From Hoeflea sp. (GTDB taxonomy: Bacteria > Pseudomonadota > Alphaproteobacteria > Rhizobiales > Rhizobiaceae), in NCBI RefSeq assembly GCF_002733955.1, contig NZ_NVXQ01000009.1, positions 1-64,000 of the forward strand: 64,000 nt of DNA. Direction: 5' to 3'. This document shows, piece after piece, positions 17,755 through 27,214 of the stretch (the first letter of the stretch is position 1; each line of letters starts with the position of its first letter). The position numbers were made by a program, and so were the translations under genes. The notes below the pieces were generated by a model, which saw only the letters and a list, made by a program, of their open reading frames with translations, was not told the origin of the DNA and did not search any database.

Positions 17755-18210
17755 TCAGCCGTTGGCCGCGTATTCGGCAAGCAGGTCCGGCATCTCCTCC
17801 ATTGCCGGAAACCCCTCAAAGCGGTGCCTGGCGGGAGTCGTGGCCCAGTCGAGCTTTTCGGCGGTCATCGTCTCTATGAAAGGCGAGAACCAGCTTGGAT
17901 CTTCAAGCAAAGTCGCACGAACATTGACAAAAGCGTCAACGCCCTCGATCCGCGTGAACATCCAGGTCATGCAGGATGGGCAGAAATGGTGATGCAGCTG
18001 CGGACCCTTGAGACCGCCGATAACGGTATCGCCTTCGGTCACGGAGAAGCCGTTGACCGGTATCATCGCAGTCAGGGAGTAGGCGCTGCCGGACATGCGC
18101 TGGCAACCGGTGCAATGGCAGGCGGCTGTCATCAGTGGGGGAGTTGTGATTTCGAACTTGACCTCGCCGCAGCGGCACCTGCCTGTCATCGGTAGTTTCG
18201 AGGGCTTCAT
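17755..18210 (-). CDS. GFA family protein (zinc-binding, Gfa/CENP-V domain)
   Basis: Small cytosolic zinc protein of the GFA fold (glutathione-dependent formaldehyde-activating enzyme/CENP-V family). The 151 residues carry the zinc ligands in the expected order: CRC (C12, C14), CHCTGC (C31, C33, C36) and CPSC (C77, C80), within a beta-rich frame. Most members have no demonstrated reaction, so a formaldehyde-glutathione role should not be assumed. It converges on ndk and shares its terminator; upstream it is separated from ung by under 100 bases. Confidence 0.85.
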   Translation of the reverse strand: MKPSKLPMTGRCRCGEVKFEITTPPLMTAACHCTGCQRMSGSAYSLTAMIPVNGFSVTEGDTVIGGLKGPQLHHHFCPSCMTWMFTRIEGVDAFVNVRATLLEDPSWFSPFIETMTAEKLDWATTPARHRFEGFPAMEEMPDLLAEYAANG

Positions 18211-18296
18211 GGTTGGTCTCCTGTGCTTGCTGGTGGGGCGAAGGATCCCGGTGAGGAGCGCGAGCGGTCTGCGCGTTCGCGGTCAATCGCGTCCGG

Positions 18297-18986
18297 TCAC
18301 GGCGTTTCCGGCAACCGCCAGTCGATCGGCTCGATGCCGTTCTTTTCAAGGAAATCATTGGCTTTCGAAAAATGCCGGCAGCCGAGAAAGCCGTTATGGG
18401 CCGACAGCGGCGAGGGGTGCGCGGCTTTCAGCACCAGATGACGGCCCTCGTCGACGAATTGCGCCTTCTTCTGCGCATAAGCGCCCCAGAGCAGCAACAC
18501 CACCGGGTGGTCGAGCTGGTTGACCTGGGCGATGACCGCGTCGGTAAAGCGTTCCCAGCCACGGCCGCGATGCGAGGCGGCCAGCCCGCGCTCGACGGTC
18601 AGCACGGAATTGAGCAACAGCACGCCCTGCCGGGCCCAGCTGACCAGATGGCCGTGCGAGACCTTGGGGATGCCGAGATCGGCCTCGAGTTCCTTGTAGA
18701 TGTTTTTCAGCGACGGCGGGGTGCGCACATCCGGCTGCACCGAAAAGCACAACCCGTGCGCCTGGCCGTCGCCGTGATAGGGATCCTGGCCGAGGATGAC
18801 CACCTTGACCTCGTCGAGCGGCGTCAGATTGAGGGTCGCGAAATATTCGGACGGTTTCGGAAAAATCTCTTTTCCGTGAGCCAGCTCGGATTGGAGGAAT
18901 GACCGCAATTCGGCCATGTAGGGGCTCTCAAGCTCCGCCGACAGGGCGGCTTTCCAGCTCTCGTCAAGCTTGACCGTGGCGTTCAA
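18297..18986 (-). CDS. ung: Uracil-DNA glycosylase (family 1)
   Basis: Base-excision repair enzyme that removes uracil from DNA. The 229-residue product has the water-activating loop GQDPYHG (66-72, Asp68) and the HPSPLS minor-groove loop near residue 190, with the uracil-binding LLLN segment between. I place the start at TTG 18986 because GGAG lies seven bases upstream; no ATG or GTG occurs in frame between it and the conserved core before residue 24. This TTG overlaps the moaE stop as TTGA, so ung is probably the last gene of the pgsA-moaD-moaE transcript. Confidence 0.94.
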   Translation of the reverse strand: MNATVKLDESWKAALSAELESPYMAELRSFLQSELAHGKEIFPKPSEYFATLNLTPLDEVKVVILGQDPYHGDGQAHGLCFSVQPDVRTPPSLKNIYKELEADLGIPKVSHGHLVSWARQGVLLLNSVLTVERGLAASHRGRGWERFTDAVIAQVNQLDHPVVLLLWGAYAQKKAQFVDEGRHLVLKAAHPSPLSAHNGFLGCRHFSKANDFLEKNGIEPIDWRLPETP

Positions 18987-19486
18987 GGCTTGCTCCGCCA
19001 GCGCGCCTTGGCCTTGTCGTCGGCATCCTTGGCCGACACCCATTCGCCCGCACCGCCGTCTTTCAGGTGTTCCTTCTTCCAGAACGGCGCATCGGTCTTG
19101 AGGTAATCCATCAGGAAGGAGGCGCCGTCAAAGGCCGCCTGCCGGTGCGAGGCGCAGGTCACCACCAGCACGATGTTGCCGCCGGGAGCGATCTTGCCGT
19201 AGCGATGGATGGCGGTCAGACCGGCCAGCTCAAACCGCTCGACCGCCTGTTCGGCGATCGCGCGGATGGCGCGTTCGGCCATGCCGGGATAGTGTTCGAG
19301 CTCGAGTGCCGACAGCCGGCCGCCTTCGTCGCGGCACAGCCCGGTGAAACTTGCCACCGCGCCGATATCGGCCCGGCCCGCGGTAAGGGCGCCGATTTCT
19401 TCGCTGATATCGAAATCGCCGCTCTGGATCCGCACGCTCACCGGCACTAGCGGTCTGGCCGCAGTTTCCGGTGCCATCTCAGCCAC
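18983..19486 (-). CDS. moaE: Molybdopterin synthase large subunit MoaE
   Basis: Catalytic subunit of molybdopterin synthase, which adds two sulfurs to cyclic pyranopterin monophosphate for molybdenum cofactor. The 167-residue protein shows the MoaE features [42 protein letters not shown] and the C-terminal [12 protein letters not shown] with active-site lysines. The longest frame begins at GTG 19486, overlapping the moaD stop; ATG 19477 is an almost equally good start. It sits between moaD and ung. The molybdopterin oxidoreductase at 30666 is a plausible client. Confidence 0.95.
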   Translation of the reverse strand: MAEMAPETAARPLVPVSVRIQSGDFDISEEIGALTAGRADIGAVASFTGLCRDEGGRLSALELEHYPGMAERAIRAIAEQAVERFELAGLTAIHRYGKIAPGGNIVLVVTCASHRQAAFDGASFLMDYLKTDAPFWKKEHLKDGGAGEWVSAKDADDKAKARWRSKP

Positions 19487-19736
19487 CGGTCATCGGCGGA
19501 AACAGCGCGATTTCCCGCGCGCTGCCGATGGCCTCGTCATGCTCTGCATGTTCCTCGTCGATCGCCGCGCGGATCACCTGCGGCACTTCGAAGGCGGCGG
19601 CATATTCCTCGCCCAACGTTGCAAGATGCGCGATCAGGTCACCGACCGTGGTCACGCTCTCGGGCAGGTCCAGCTCTTCCGAACCCTTGCCGATGCGCTC
19701 GCGCACCCAGGCGAAATAGACAATCCTCAGGCTCAT
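19479..19736 (-). CDS. moaD: Molybdopterin synthase sulfur carrier subunit MoaD
   Basis: Ubiquitin-like sulfur carrier of molybdopterin synthase. The 85 residues start MSLRIVYFAWVRERIGKGSEELDLPE and end ALFPPMTGG, the Gly-Gly tail that is adenylated and thiocarboxylated. Its ATG overlaps the pgsA stop as ATGA (19733-19736), and its own end overlaps moaE. Confidence 0.95.
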   Translation of the reverse strand: MSLRIVYFAWVRERIGKGSEELDLPESVTTVGDLIAHLATLGEEYAAAFEVPQVIRAAIDEEHAEHDEAIGSAREIALFPPMTGG

Positions 19737-20317
19737 TCGTCCACCATATGCTTCAATCCGGCGCGGAAATAGTCATAGCCGGTATACATCGTGATGATTG
19801 CCGCAATCCACAGCAAGCCGATGCCGATTTCCGTGGTGTAGGGCAGCACCTTGTCGCCGGCCGGGCCGGCCAGCAGAAAGCCCAGCGCCACCATCTGCAA
19901 GGTGGTCTTCCATTTGGCAATCCAGGTCACCGGCACCGAAACTTTCAGCGCTGCAAGATATTCGCGCAGGCCCGAGACCAGAATCTCGCGGCACAGGATG
20001 ATGATCGCCGCCCAGATCGACCAGCCGGCAATGGTGCCGTCTGCGGCCACCAGCAACAGGATCGCCGAGACCAGCAGCTTGTCGGCGATCGGGTCCAGCA
20101 TCCGGCCGATATTCGATGTCTGGTCCCAGATCCGCGCGAGGTAGCCGTCGAAGAAGTCGGTCACCGATGCGATGATGAAGATCAGCAGGGCACTCCAGCG
20201 CGCGAAATCGGAGCCGTGCAGCCGGCCTTCGATGAAGAAGCACAGCACGATCAGCGGGACGGCCAGGATCCGTCCATAGGTCAGCATATTCGGTATGTTA
20301 AGCGCGCTTGACGCCAT
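19733..20317 (-). CDS. pgsA: CDP-diacylglycerol--glycerol-3-phosphate 3-phosphatidyltransferase
   Basis: Inner membrane enzyme making phosphatidylglycerol phosphate, the first step to phosphatidylglycerol and cardiolipin. The 194-residue protein begins MASSALNIPNMLTYGRILAVPLIVL and carries the CDP-alcohol transferase motif in DFFDGYLARIWDQ plus LDPIADKLL, with several membrane helices. ATG 20317 has a GGATGGGG stretch upstream and fits the family start; longer in-frame starts exist up to 20365. It follows uvrC by about 120 bases and overlaps moaD, the rhizobial uvrC-pgsA-moaD-moaE order. A second family member lies at 40767. Confidence 0.95.
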   Translation of the reverse strand: MASSALNIPNMLTYGRILAVPLIVLCFFIEGRLHGSDFARWSALLIFIIASVTDFFDGYLARIWDQTSNIGRMLDPIADKLLVSAILLLVAADGTIAGWSIWAAIIILCREILVSGLREYLAALKVSVPVTWIAKWKTTLQMVALGFLLAGPAGDKVLPYTTEIGIGLLWIAAIITMYTGYDYFRAGLKHMVDE

Positions 20318-20437
20318 GGGGCACCCCATCCGTTTCAGGATTTTGCGCAAGATGCGCGCGGCCAAGCCGAAAGGTCAACCGTCAAGCCGCGTATTAGATC
20401 GCGAATGCCGCAGTTTCGTGTCGCCCGCGGCATTCAT

Positions 20438-22525
20438 TCAGCGATTATCCTCGTGGAAGTGATTGTAGACCAGCTCGGCCACGTTGCGCGAAATCCCTTC
20501 CACGGCAACAAGATCGTCAATGCCTGCGCGCGACACAGCCTTGGCGGTGCCGAAATGGTGCAGCAGCGCCCGCTTGCGCGTCGGCCCGATACCGGCGATC
20601 TCGTCGAGCGGATTGGCGATCATGTCCTTCTTGCGCCGCGCCCGGTGCGTGCCGATGGCAAAACGGTGTGCCTCGTCGCGCAGTCGCTGCACGAAATAGA
20701 GCACCGGATCGCGCGGTGGCAGCGTGAAATCCGGTTTGCCTTCAACGAAGAAGCGCTCGCGTCCGGCCTCGCGGTCCATGCCCTTGGCGACGCCGATCGC
20801 GGTGATCTTGTCGGCAATCCCCAGCTCTTCGAGAATCGCGCGCACGGCGCTCATCTGTCCCTTGCCGCCATCGATCAGCACCAGGTCGGGCCAGGCCGGC
20901 ATGCCTGACTGCGCTACCGCATCCGGGTCATCCGCTGCATCCGGCGGGGTCGGGCCGGCATCGCCATGCTCCTTGATCAGTCGCGAGAACCGCCGCTGCA
21001 TGACTTCGCGCATCATGCCGAAATCGTCGCCCGGGGTGATGTCGGTCGATTTGATGTTGAATTTTCGGTACTGGTTCTTGGCAAAGCCTTCCGCCCCGGC
21101 GACGATCATGCCGCCGACAGCATTGGTGCCCATGATGTGCGAGTTGTCATAGACCTCGATCCTGCGCGGCGGATGCGGCAGGTTGAAAGTCTCGGCAAGG
21201 CCCTTGAGCAGCCGCGTTTGCGAGGCGGTTTCCGCGAGGTTGCGGCCATGCGCCTCGCGCGCGTTGTTGAGTACCTGATCAACCAGCTCGCGCTTCTCGC
21301 CACGCTGCGGCACGCTGATTGCGACCTTTCGCTCCATCCGCACGCTCAGCGCTTCCTCGAGCAGTGACCTGTCCTCGAAATCCTCGGAGATGAGGATCAT
21401 CCGCGGTGTCGGCTTGTCGTCGTAGAACTGGCCGATGAAGGCGCCGAGGATCTCGCCCGGGGCGAGCGACGGGTCGGCTTTCGGGAAATAGGCGCGGTTG
21501 CCCCAGTTCTGCCCGGTGCGGAAGAAGAACACCTGGATGCAGGCCATGCCGGCATCGTGGTGGATGGCGAAAACGTCGGCCTCTTCCACCGTCTGCGGAT
21601 TGATGCCCTGATGGCTCTGCACATGGCTGAGCGCCGACAGCCTGTCGCGGTAGATGGCGGCTCGCTCGAAATCGAGATCGTCCGAGGCCGCCTGCATCGC
21701 CGTCGACAATTGCGATTTCACCGCCTGGCTGCGTCCGGACAGAAACCCCTTGGCCTCGCTGACAAGTTCGGCATAGCCCTCGGCGCTGATCTCGCCGGTG
21801 CAGGGGCCTGAGCAGCGCTTGATCTGGTAAAGCAGGCAAGGCCGCGTACGGCTTTCATAGACGCTGTCGGTGCAGGTCCTGAGCAGGAACGCCCGCTGCA
21901 GCGCGTTGATGGTGCGGCCAACTGCGCCGGCAGAGGCGAAGGGGCCGAAATAGGAGCCTTTGCGCGAGCGCGCCCCGCGATGCTTGAGAATCGCCGGAGC
22001 CTCGTGGTTGCCGGTGATCAGGATATAGGGGAACGACTTGTCATCGCGCATCAGCACGTTGAAGCGCGGCTTCAGCCGCTTGATCAGATTGGCTTCAAGC
22101 AGCAGCGCCTCGGTTTCGGTGCGCGTGGTGACGAACTCCATGTTCGTCGTCTGCGCGATCATCCGGGTGATGCGGTTGGAATGGCCGCGCCCTTGCGCGT
22201 AATTGGTCACCCGCTTCTTCAGGCTGCGCGCCTTGCCGACATAAAGCACATCGCCGGCCTCGTTCATCATCCGGTAGACACCGGGCTGATTGGGCAGATG
22301 CTTGACGAAGGCCTGGATGACCTCGGCGCCTTTCAACCCCTTGGTGAGGCCGGGGCTTTCGTTCCATTCCATGCCCTCAACCGAGGCCGCATCGACGGGC
22401 AGGGGAGCTTCGACTTCCGCCTGTTCGTCCTCGTCGCTGTCGGTTTCTCCATAGATCACGCCGCCGTCGGCTTTCGCCGCGGTCCTGGATGGCTTGGGGG
22501 AGGGAAGGTCAGGCTTGCGAGTCAT
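20438..22525 (-). CDS. uvrC: Excinuclease ABC subunit C
   Basis: Endonuclease of nucleotide excision repair that makes both incisions around UvrB-bound damage. The 695-residue protein has an acidic N-terminal extension of about 65 residues ([15 protein letters not shown]). The GIY-YIG nuclease follows (GVY at 82-84, [11 protein letters not shown] near 95), then a UVR helix pair ([15 protein letters not shown]), the RNase H-like UvrC domain ([12 protein letters not shown]) and C-terminal helix-hairpin-helix motifs ([15 protein letters not shown]). The extension is seen in rhizobial relatives. It precedes pgsA on the same strand. Confidence 0.97.
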   Translation of the reverse strand: MTRKPDLPSPKPSRTAAKADGGVIYGETDSDEDEQAEVEAPLPVDAASVEGMEWNESPGLTKGLKGAEVIQAFVKHLPNQPGVYRMMNEAGDVLYVGKARSLKKRVTNYAQGRGHSNRITRMIAQTTNMEFVTTRTETEALLLEANLIKRLKPRFNVLMRDDKSFPYILITGNHEAPAILKHRGARSRKGSYFGPFASAGAVGRTINALQRAFLLRTCTDSVYESRTRPCLLYQIKRCSGPCTGEISAEGYAELVSEAKGFLSGRSQAVKSQLSTAMQAASDDLDFERAAIYRDRLSALSHVQSHQGINPQTVEEADVFAIHHDAGMACIQVFFFRTGQNWGNRAYFPKADPSLAPGEILGAFIGQFYDDKPTPRMILISEDFEDRSLLEEALSVRMERKVAISVPQRGEKRELVDQVLNNAREAHGRNLAETASQTRLLKGLAETFNLPHPPRRIEVYDNSHIMGTNAVGGMIVAGAEGFAKNQYRKFNIKSTDITPGDDFGMMREVMQRRFSRLIKEHGDAGPTPPDAADDPDAVAQSGMPAWPDLVLIDGGKGQMSAVRAILEELGIADKITAIGVAKGMDREAGRERFFVEGKPDFTLPPRDPVLYFVQRLRDEAHRFAIGTHRARRKKDMIANPLDEIAGIGPTRKRALLHHFGTAKAVSRAGIDDLVAVEGISRNVAELVYNHFHEDNR

Positions 22526-22627
22526 TCCGCGATCTTATCAACTTCCGGCGCGCTGCGGGCAAGAGAGTGTTGGCTCATCATGCTGTCATCTGGCGTCAGC
22601 AAGGCTGTTTATCAAGCGCAGTCAGAC

Positions 22628-23392
22628 CTATTCGCCGACACCTGTCACATCCGGCGTTTCCCAGGCCAGGTGCTGGCCACCGTCGAGCGCGATCATCTGT
22701 CCGGTCACCGAGCGCGCCTCGTGCAGATAGCGGATGGTGGCGCCGAATTCGGCCAGCTCGGGACCGTGCTGCAAGGGCACCGCGGCTGCCTGCCTGGAAA
22801 AATCGTCCGATTTCTGCCGTTCATTGGCAAGCGTCGGGCCGGGCCCGATGGCGTTGACACGAATGCGCGGCGCCAGCGCCTGGGCCATGGTCTGGGTTGC
22901 GGTCCACAGCGCTGCTTTCGACAGCGTGTAGGAAAAGAAGCGCGGCGTCAGCTTCCACACCCGCTGGTCGATGATGTTGATGATCAACCCGTCCCGCGTC
23001 TCTGGCAGCGTCGCGGCCATGGCTTCCGCAAGTATGGCCGGGGCCTTGAGGTGGATGGCAAAATGCCGGTCGAATTGCTCTTCGTCGAAGTCGCGGACAT
23101 TGTCATCTTCAAACATGGAGGCGTTGTTGATGATGATGTCGGGCGCGCCCAACTTGCCGGTCACCTCGTCATGCAGACGACGTGTCGCCTTGCTGTCGGA
23201 AAGATCGGCCAGAAACACGTCCGCCACACCGCCGGCATCGCAGATAGAGCCCGCCACGGCCTCGGCTTCCTGGCCGCTGCTGTTGGCATGAATGGCAATG
23301 CGGTAGCCGTGGGCGGCCAGATCCAGCGCTATGGCCTTGCCGATTCGGCGCGCGGCGCCGGTGACAAGAACTGTTCCCTTGGAAGATGTCAT
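22628..23392 (-). CDS. SDR family oxidoreductase (FolM/pteridine reductase-like)
   Basis: Short-chain dehydrogenase/reductase of 254 residues. The nucleotide-binding loop reads LVTGAARRIGKAIAL rather than TGxxxGxG; an Arg at this position is typical of pteridine reductase and FolM-like SDRs that use NADPH. NNASMFEDD and the catalytic YTLSK are present, with VNAIGPGPTL after the active site. A dihydromonapterin/dihydrofolate reductase role is a family-based inference only. ATG 23392 is chosen because the 57 in-frame codons upstream do not match the fold and run past the calcium exchanger stop. Confidence 0.85.
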   Translation of the reverse strand: MTSSKGTVLVTGAARRIGKAIALDLAAHGYRIAIHANSSGQEAEAVAGSICDAGGVADVFLADLSDSKATRRLHDEVTGKLGAPDIIINNASMFEDDNVRDFDEEQFDRHFAIHLKAPAILAEAMAATLPETRDGLIINIIDQRVWKLTPRFFSYTLSKAALWTATQTMAQALAPRIRVNAIGPGPTLANERQKSDDFSRQAAAVPLQHGPELAEFGATIRYLHEARSVTGQMIALDGGQHLAWETPDVTGVGE

Positions 23393-23439
23393 GCTGGTTC
23401 CCGGTTCCTGTCGCCGCACTCGGACGGCTGCTGTCAAAG

Positions 23440-24378
23440 TCAGAATACCGACAGGATATAGGCTGCAAACGCCACAAGCATAGCCACGCCGCCAAGCTTT
23501 TTGATCGGCACGTTCCAGTGCGCCAGCGCCACCACGAGCAGGCTCACGGCCAGCATCACCCACATGTCAACCGAAACGATTCGAGGATCGACATCGAGCG
23601 GCAGAATGACGGCGGTGCCGCCGAGAATGAGGCCGATATTGAAGATGTTGGAGCCGACCACATTGCCGATGGCCACAGCGCCGGATTTGCGCCAGGCCGC
23701 CATCACAGAGGTCACCAGCTCCGGCAGCGAGGTGCCGATGGCCACGATAGTCAGACCGATGGCGGTTTCCGTGGCGCCCATCATGCGGGCAATGTGGGAT
23801 GCGCCGTCAACTGTCAGCCAGGCGCCGATTGGCAGGCCGATCAGGCCGCCGCCGATGAAAACGGCGGTCTTCCAGCCCTGTTGCGGCAGGTCGGCGACCT
23901 CGTCATGGTAGTCTGGAACGGCGGCCCTGTCGCATTCGCGCGCCGCCTTGATCTGCCAGCCAAGATAGGTGGCAATCATCACCAAGAGGATGGCGCCGTC
24001 GATACGGCTCAGCGGACCGAACCACATCATCACCATCAGGGTAAGCGACATCACGATCATCACCGCCAGCGACGAGGCCAGGCCGTTCTCGCGGCAATTG
24101 ATTGTCATCAGCATTGCCGGGGCGCCAAGCACCAGCAGCACATTGGCAATGTTGGAGCCGACGACATTGCCGATGGCGATGCCGGACACATTGTCAAAAG
24201 CCGCCTGCAGCGAGACGAACAATTCGGGAGCAGAGGTTCCGAACGCCACGATTGTCAGGCCGATGATCAGGGGGTCGATCGACAGCTTCTCTGCCAGCGC
24301 AACAGCGCCACGCACCAGGTAGTCACCAGCAAAGACAAGGACGATCAGGCCCGCGATCAGGGTCAAAATGCTCAACAT
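23440..24378 (-). CDS. Calcium/sodium antiporter (CaCA family, YrbG-like)
   Basis: Inner membrane cation exchanger of about ten helices. The 312-residue protein has the two internally repeated alpha motifs of the CaCA family: GLTIVAFGTSAPEL with GIAIGNVVGSNIANVLLV in the first half, and GLTIVAIGTSLPELVTS with GAVAIGNVVGSNIFNIGLI in the second. The acidic residues of both motifs are intact, so ion exchange is expected. The ion (Ca2+/Na+ or Ca2+/H+) cannot be told from this. The SDR gene lies 47 bases downstream on the same strand, probably co-transcribed. Confidence 0.92.
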   Translation of the reverse strand: MLSILTLIAGLIVLVFAGDYLVRGAVALAEKLSIDPLIIGLTIVAFGTSAPELFVSLQAAFDNVSGIAIGNVVGSNIANVLLVLGAPAMLMTINCRENGLASSLAVMIVMSLTLMVMMWFGPLSRIDGAILLVMIATYLGWQIKAARECDRAAVPDYHDEVADLPQQGWKTAVFIGGGLIGLPIGAWLTVDGASHIARMMGATETAIGLTIVAIGTSLPELVTSVMAAWRKSGAVAIGNVVGSNIFNIGLILGGTAVILPLDVDPRIVSVDMWVMLAVSLLVVALAHWNVPIKKLGGVAMLVAFAAYILSVF

Positions 24379-24653
24379 GCTGTAAAATCAACGCTCGCGG
24401 TTTTATTCGGATAGTCCCCATATAGGCCATGGCAGCTTATTCGCAATGGAGACAAGGGGTCGGCAGTGGCAAAAATGTTGCCTGAAAGCCACAGCGGCCT
24501 CTGCCCTTTTTCTGCCGCGGAGTCTTCACATTGTCGGCGCTCCCCCGCCGCATTCGATCTCCATCTTGCAACTGTCGGAAGGCATGCATCCCAATGCCCC
24601 CGTAGTTTCAGGTCCGCCATTTGTGTCGGGCCCGTCTAAACAAGGAGAATAAA

Positions 24654-25292
24654 ATGCGTATTCGTAAACTGGCACTGCTGGCAGCAGCCGCTTCCGTCTC
24701 GCTCGCCGCCCCCGTGCTGGCCGCGGACGCTATCATCGAACAGCCACCTGAGCCGCCTATGGCTGAAGTTGCACCGCAGGCGTACCTGTGGTCCGGCGGT
24801 TATCTCGGTGGTTATGGCGAGTACAAGTGGGGCGAGTTCGACGCTGCTCCCACTCAGGACGCCAATGGTTTCGGCGGTGGTGTCTATGGCGGCTACAACT
24901 GGCAGTCTGACAACATTGTCTATGGTGTGGAAGGCGATATCGGTTATTCCGGCGCCGACTTCTCCACAGCCGGCCTGACCGGTGAGCAGGGCTTCAACGG
25001 CTCGCTGCGTGCCCGCATCGGTATGGACGTCAACCCGTTCATGGTCTACGCGACCGGCGGTATTGCTGCGACCAGGGCCGAACTCACCAGCACCACTGGT
25101 TCGGACACCAACACCCATGTTGGCTGGACCGCAGGCGCAGGCGCGGAAGCGTTCCTGACGGATAACATCACCACCCGTCTCGAGTATCGTTACACCGACT
25201 ACCAGTCGAAAAACTACAATCTCGGTGGCACCAACGTGTCGTCGGGCTTCGACGACCACTCGGTTCGCGTCGGTATCGGCATGAAGTTCTGA
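24654..25292 (+). CDS. Outer membrane beta-barrel protein (Omp25/31 family)
   Basis: Eight-stranded outer membrane protein. The 212-residue product has a signal peptide (MRIRKLALLAAAASVSLAAPVLA) followed by a short Pro-rich linker (EQPPEPPMAEVAP). Beta-hairpins follow: WSGGYLGGYGEYKWG, FGGGVYGGYNWQ, YGVEGDIGYS, GSLRARIGMD, then VRVGIGMKF ending in the Phe that directs barrel assembly. This matches rhizobial/Brucella Omp25-type porin-like proteins. ATG 24654 has AAGGAGA upstream. A strong terminator follows, so it is likely monocistronic and well expressed. Confidence 0.92.
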   Translation: MRIRKLALLAAAASVSLAAPVLAADAIIEQPPEPPMAEVAPQAYLWSGGYLGGYGEYKWGEFDAAPTQDANGFGGGVYGGYNWQSDNIVYGVEGDIGYSGADFSTAGLTGEQGFNGSLRARIGMDVNPFMVYATGGIAATRAELTSTTGSDTNTHVGWTAGAGAEAFLTDNITTRLEYRYTDYQSKNYNLGGTNVSSGFDDHSVRVGIGMKF

Positions 25293-25313
25293 TCTGTCAG
25301 AACCTGACAAAGG

Positions 25314-25346
25314 AAAAGCCCGGACGAGATACCGTCCGGGCTTTTT
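25314..25346 (+). terminator. Intrinsic terminator of the outer membrane protein gene
   Basis: AAAAGCCCGGACG, a short loop, then CGTCCGGGCTTTTTC. A near-perfect GC stem followed by five T bases lies 22 bases after the stop codon. Confidence 0.92.
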
Positions 25347-25385
25347 CTGTTTAGGAAGGCCTGGTGCCGATGAGCGGTTGCCGGG

Positions 25386-26039
25386 TCAGGCAGCAGCGCC
25401 GGTCAACTGCTTGAGAATGCTGGTGTAATTCTCCGTGCCCTGGGCCCCGGTCACCAGGTGCTTGCCATCGAACACGATCGCCGGCACGCCGCGAATGCCC
25501 TGCTGCACCCAGAAGCTCTCGATCTTGCGCACTTCTTCGGCATAGCGTTGCTCTTCGAGCACCGCCTTTGCCTCGGTCTTGTCAAGCCCGGCCTCACCGG
25601 CAATCTCGACCAGAACATCGATGTCCGACAGATCCCGCTGATGCGTGAAATGGGCCGAAAACAACGCCTGTTCCAGCGTATTGCCGAGACCCTGCAGGTT
25701 GGCCCAGTGGATCAGCTGATGCGCGTTGAAGGTATTGTGCATGCGCATCTCGTCGGTGAAGTTGAAGTCGAACCCCAGTCCGGCGCCCAGATTGGTCAGC
25801 TGCGCCCGGCTGGCGAGCGATTGCTCGCGGGTGCTGCCGTATTTCTCGGTGATGTGCTCGCCCAGGTTCTGTCCTTCCGGACCCATTTCGGGATTGAGCT
25901 CGAACGGGTGCCAGTGAATCTCGTGCGCCGTGCCGGTCGTCTCCAGCGCCTGCTTGAGCTGGCTGTAGCCGACGATGCACCACGGACAGACGACGTCCGA
26001 AACGATGTCGATCCGCAAGGGTTGGGTTTGCTCGGTCAT
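25386..26039 (-). CDS. DsbA family oxidoreductase (FrnE-like)
   Basis: Cytosolic thioredoxin-fold disulfide oxidoreductase of the FrnE/2-hydroxychromene isomerase group. The 217-residue protein starts MTEQTQPLRIDIVSDVVCPWC, with the CPWC active site at 18-21 and no signal peptide. The helical insertion (MHNTFNAHQLIHWANLQGL) and RGVPAIVFDGKHLVTGAQ near the C-terminus supply the cis-Pro. FrnE relatives are linked to oxidative stress; the substrate here is unknown. ATG 26039 is used since longer frames add 45 residues without family similarity. Confidence 0.9.
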   Translation of the reverse strand: MTEQTQPLRIDIVSDVVCPWCIVGYSQLKQALETTGTAHEIHWHPFELNPEMGPEGQNLGEHITEKYGSTREQSLASRAQLTNLGAGLGFDFNFTDEMRMHNTFNAHQLIHWANLQGLGNTLEQALFSAHFTHQRDLSDIDVLVEIAGEAGLDKTEAKAVLEEQRYAEEVRKIESFWVQQGIRGVPAIVFDGKHLVTGAQGTENYTSILKQLTGAAA

Positions 26040-26195
26040 GGAGGCTCCGATGTTCCGGTGTTTGATCGATGAATTGAAACACAGATAATCACTGGAAGCG
26101 GAAATGCCACAGCAATGCGGGGATTTTTGACCGTGCGCCGATGTTCCGCTGTCGCGTCCGCGCGGCTCAGGCAAGGGGTGTCAGCGGTATTGACG

Positions 26196-26582
26196 TTACG
26201 CCGCAGACGGCAGCCACACCGTCGCCAGAACAAAAGCTGCCCATATGCCATTGGCCAAAAGCAGGCAGAAGACGGCGAAGGAGCCCAGATCCTTGGCGTG
26301 TCTGGCCATCTCGGAATAGGCCGGCGACGCGTGATCGGTGATCTCTTCCACCGCAGTGTTCAAGGCCTCGATCGACATCGTCAGCAAGAACAGTATCGTT
26401 GTCCCGAGATAGCCCCACAGTGGCACCCCGGAAAGAACGAACAGCCCGATGACCAGCCCATAGGCCACGACTTCGTGCCGAAAGGCGGTTTCGCCCAAAA
26501 GCCGCCTGAGGCCGCCGAGCGAGTAGCGGCTGGCGGCAATAATATGAGCGATCCCGGTTTCCTTATCCGGACGCTGGCTCAC
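26196..26582 (-). CDS. dgkA: Diacylglycerol kinase
   Basis: Small inner membrane kinase that recycles diacylglycerol to phosphatidic acid, for example after periplasmic glucan decoration. The 128 residues contain three helices and the family block EALNTAVEEITDHASPAYSEMARHAKDLGSFAVF with its catalytic acidic residues. The start is GTG 26582, which overlaps the stop of the upstream GST gene as GTGA; the longer frame would lie inside that gene. Co-translation with the GST is therefore likely. Confidence 0.93.
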   Translation of the reverse strand: MSQRPDKETGIAHIIAASRYSLGGLRRLLGETAFRHEVVAYGLVIGLFVLSGVPLWGYLGTTILFLLTMSIEALNTAVEEITDHASPAYSEMARHAKDLGSFAVFCLLLANGIWAAFVLATVWLPSAA

Positions 26583-27178
26583 GCTTTGGGCAACATGGCG
26601 TCGAGTTCGGGAAAGCTGGCGGCAAATTTCGCGCTCCAGCGCTTGAGCTTCGGTCGTCCGCGTTCCCACTGGCCCGGAAACCGCAACGCCAGGTAACCAA
26701 GCATCGCGGCAACGGCGAAATGCCCGCCATTGGGTGCCTTGGTGATGCGCGGCAGATTGGACTCGAGATGGTCAAGCGCGCGGGTTGCCTTGGTCCACTG
26801 TTTGTCGATCCATTCCTGGTGCACGATCTCGGCCGGGCGGAAACGCCGCTCATACATGATTGCAAGCAGGCAGTCGCAAATCCCGTCGCCGAGTGCTTCC
26901 ATCACTTCCGCATCGGTGCGCTTGGCGGCATTGCGCGGGTAGATCCGCCTGCCGCCGGCGCGGTCGATGAACTGCATGATGGCGCGGCTGTCGAAGATCG
27001 ACTGGCCTTCATCGGTGATCAGGGTGGGGATTTTTCCCAGCGGATTGTTGTCGATCAGCTGCGCCGGGGCGGCATTGGTGTCGGTCAGCACGGCTTCGGC
27101 ATCCAGCCCGGCAAATTTTGCCGCCATCCGGACCTTGGCCGAATAGGGGGAGGCAGGCGAATAGAGGATCTTCATCAT
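26579..27178 (-). CDS. Glutathione S-transferase family protein
   Basis: Cytosolic GST of 199 residues (a second Met at position 2 is an equal start). The N-terminal domain MKILYSPASPYSAKVRMAAKFAGL has the Ser/Tyr environment used to activate glutathione, and NPLGKIPTLITDEGQSIFDSRAIMQFID carries the cis-Pro and Asp-Ser glutathione-binding motif. The all-alpha domain follows, ending FPELDAMLPKA. Its stop is fused with the dgkA start. Substrate unknown. Confidence 0.9.
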   Translation of the reverse strand: MMKILYSPASPYSAKVRMAAKFAGLDAEAVLTDTNAAPAQLIDNNPLGKIPTLITDEGQSIFDSRAIMQFIDRAGGRRIYPRNAAKRTDAEVMEALGDGICDCLLAIMYERRFRPAEIVHQEWIDKQWTKATRALDHLESNLPRITKAPNGGHFAVAAMLGYLALRFPGQWERGRPKLKRWSAKFAASFPELDAMLPKA

Positions 27179-27214
27179 GGTGTCTCTTCTTCTCGTGAAA
27201 ACAGCGAGCAGCGC

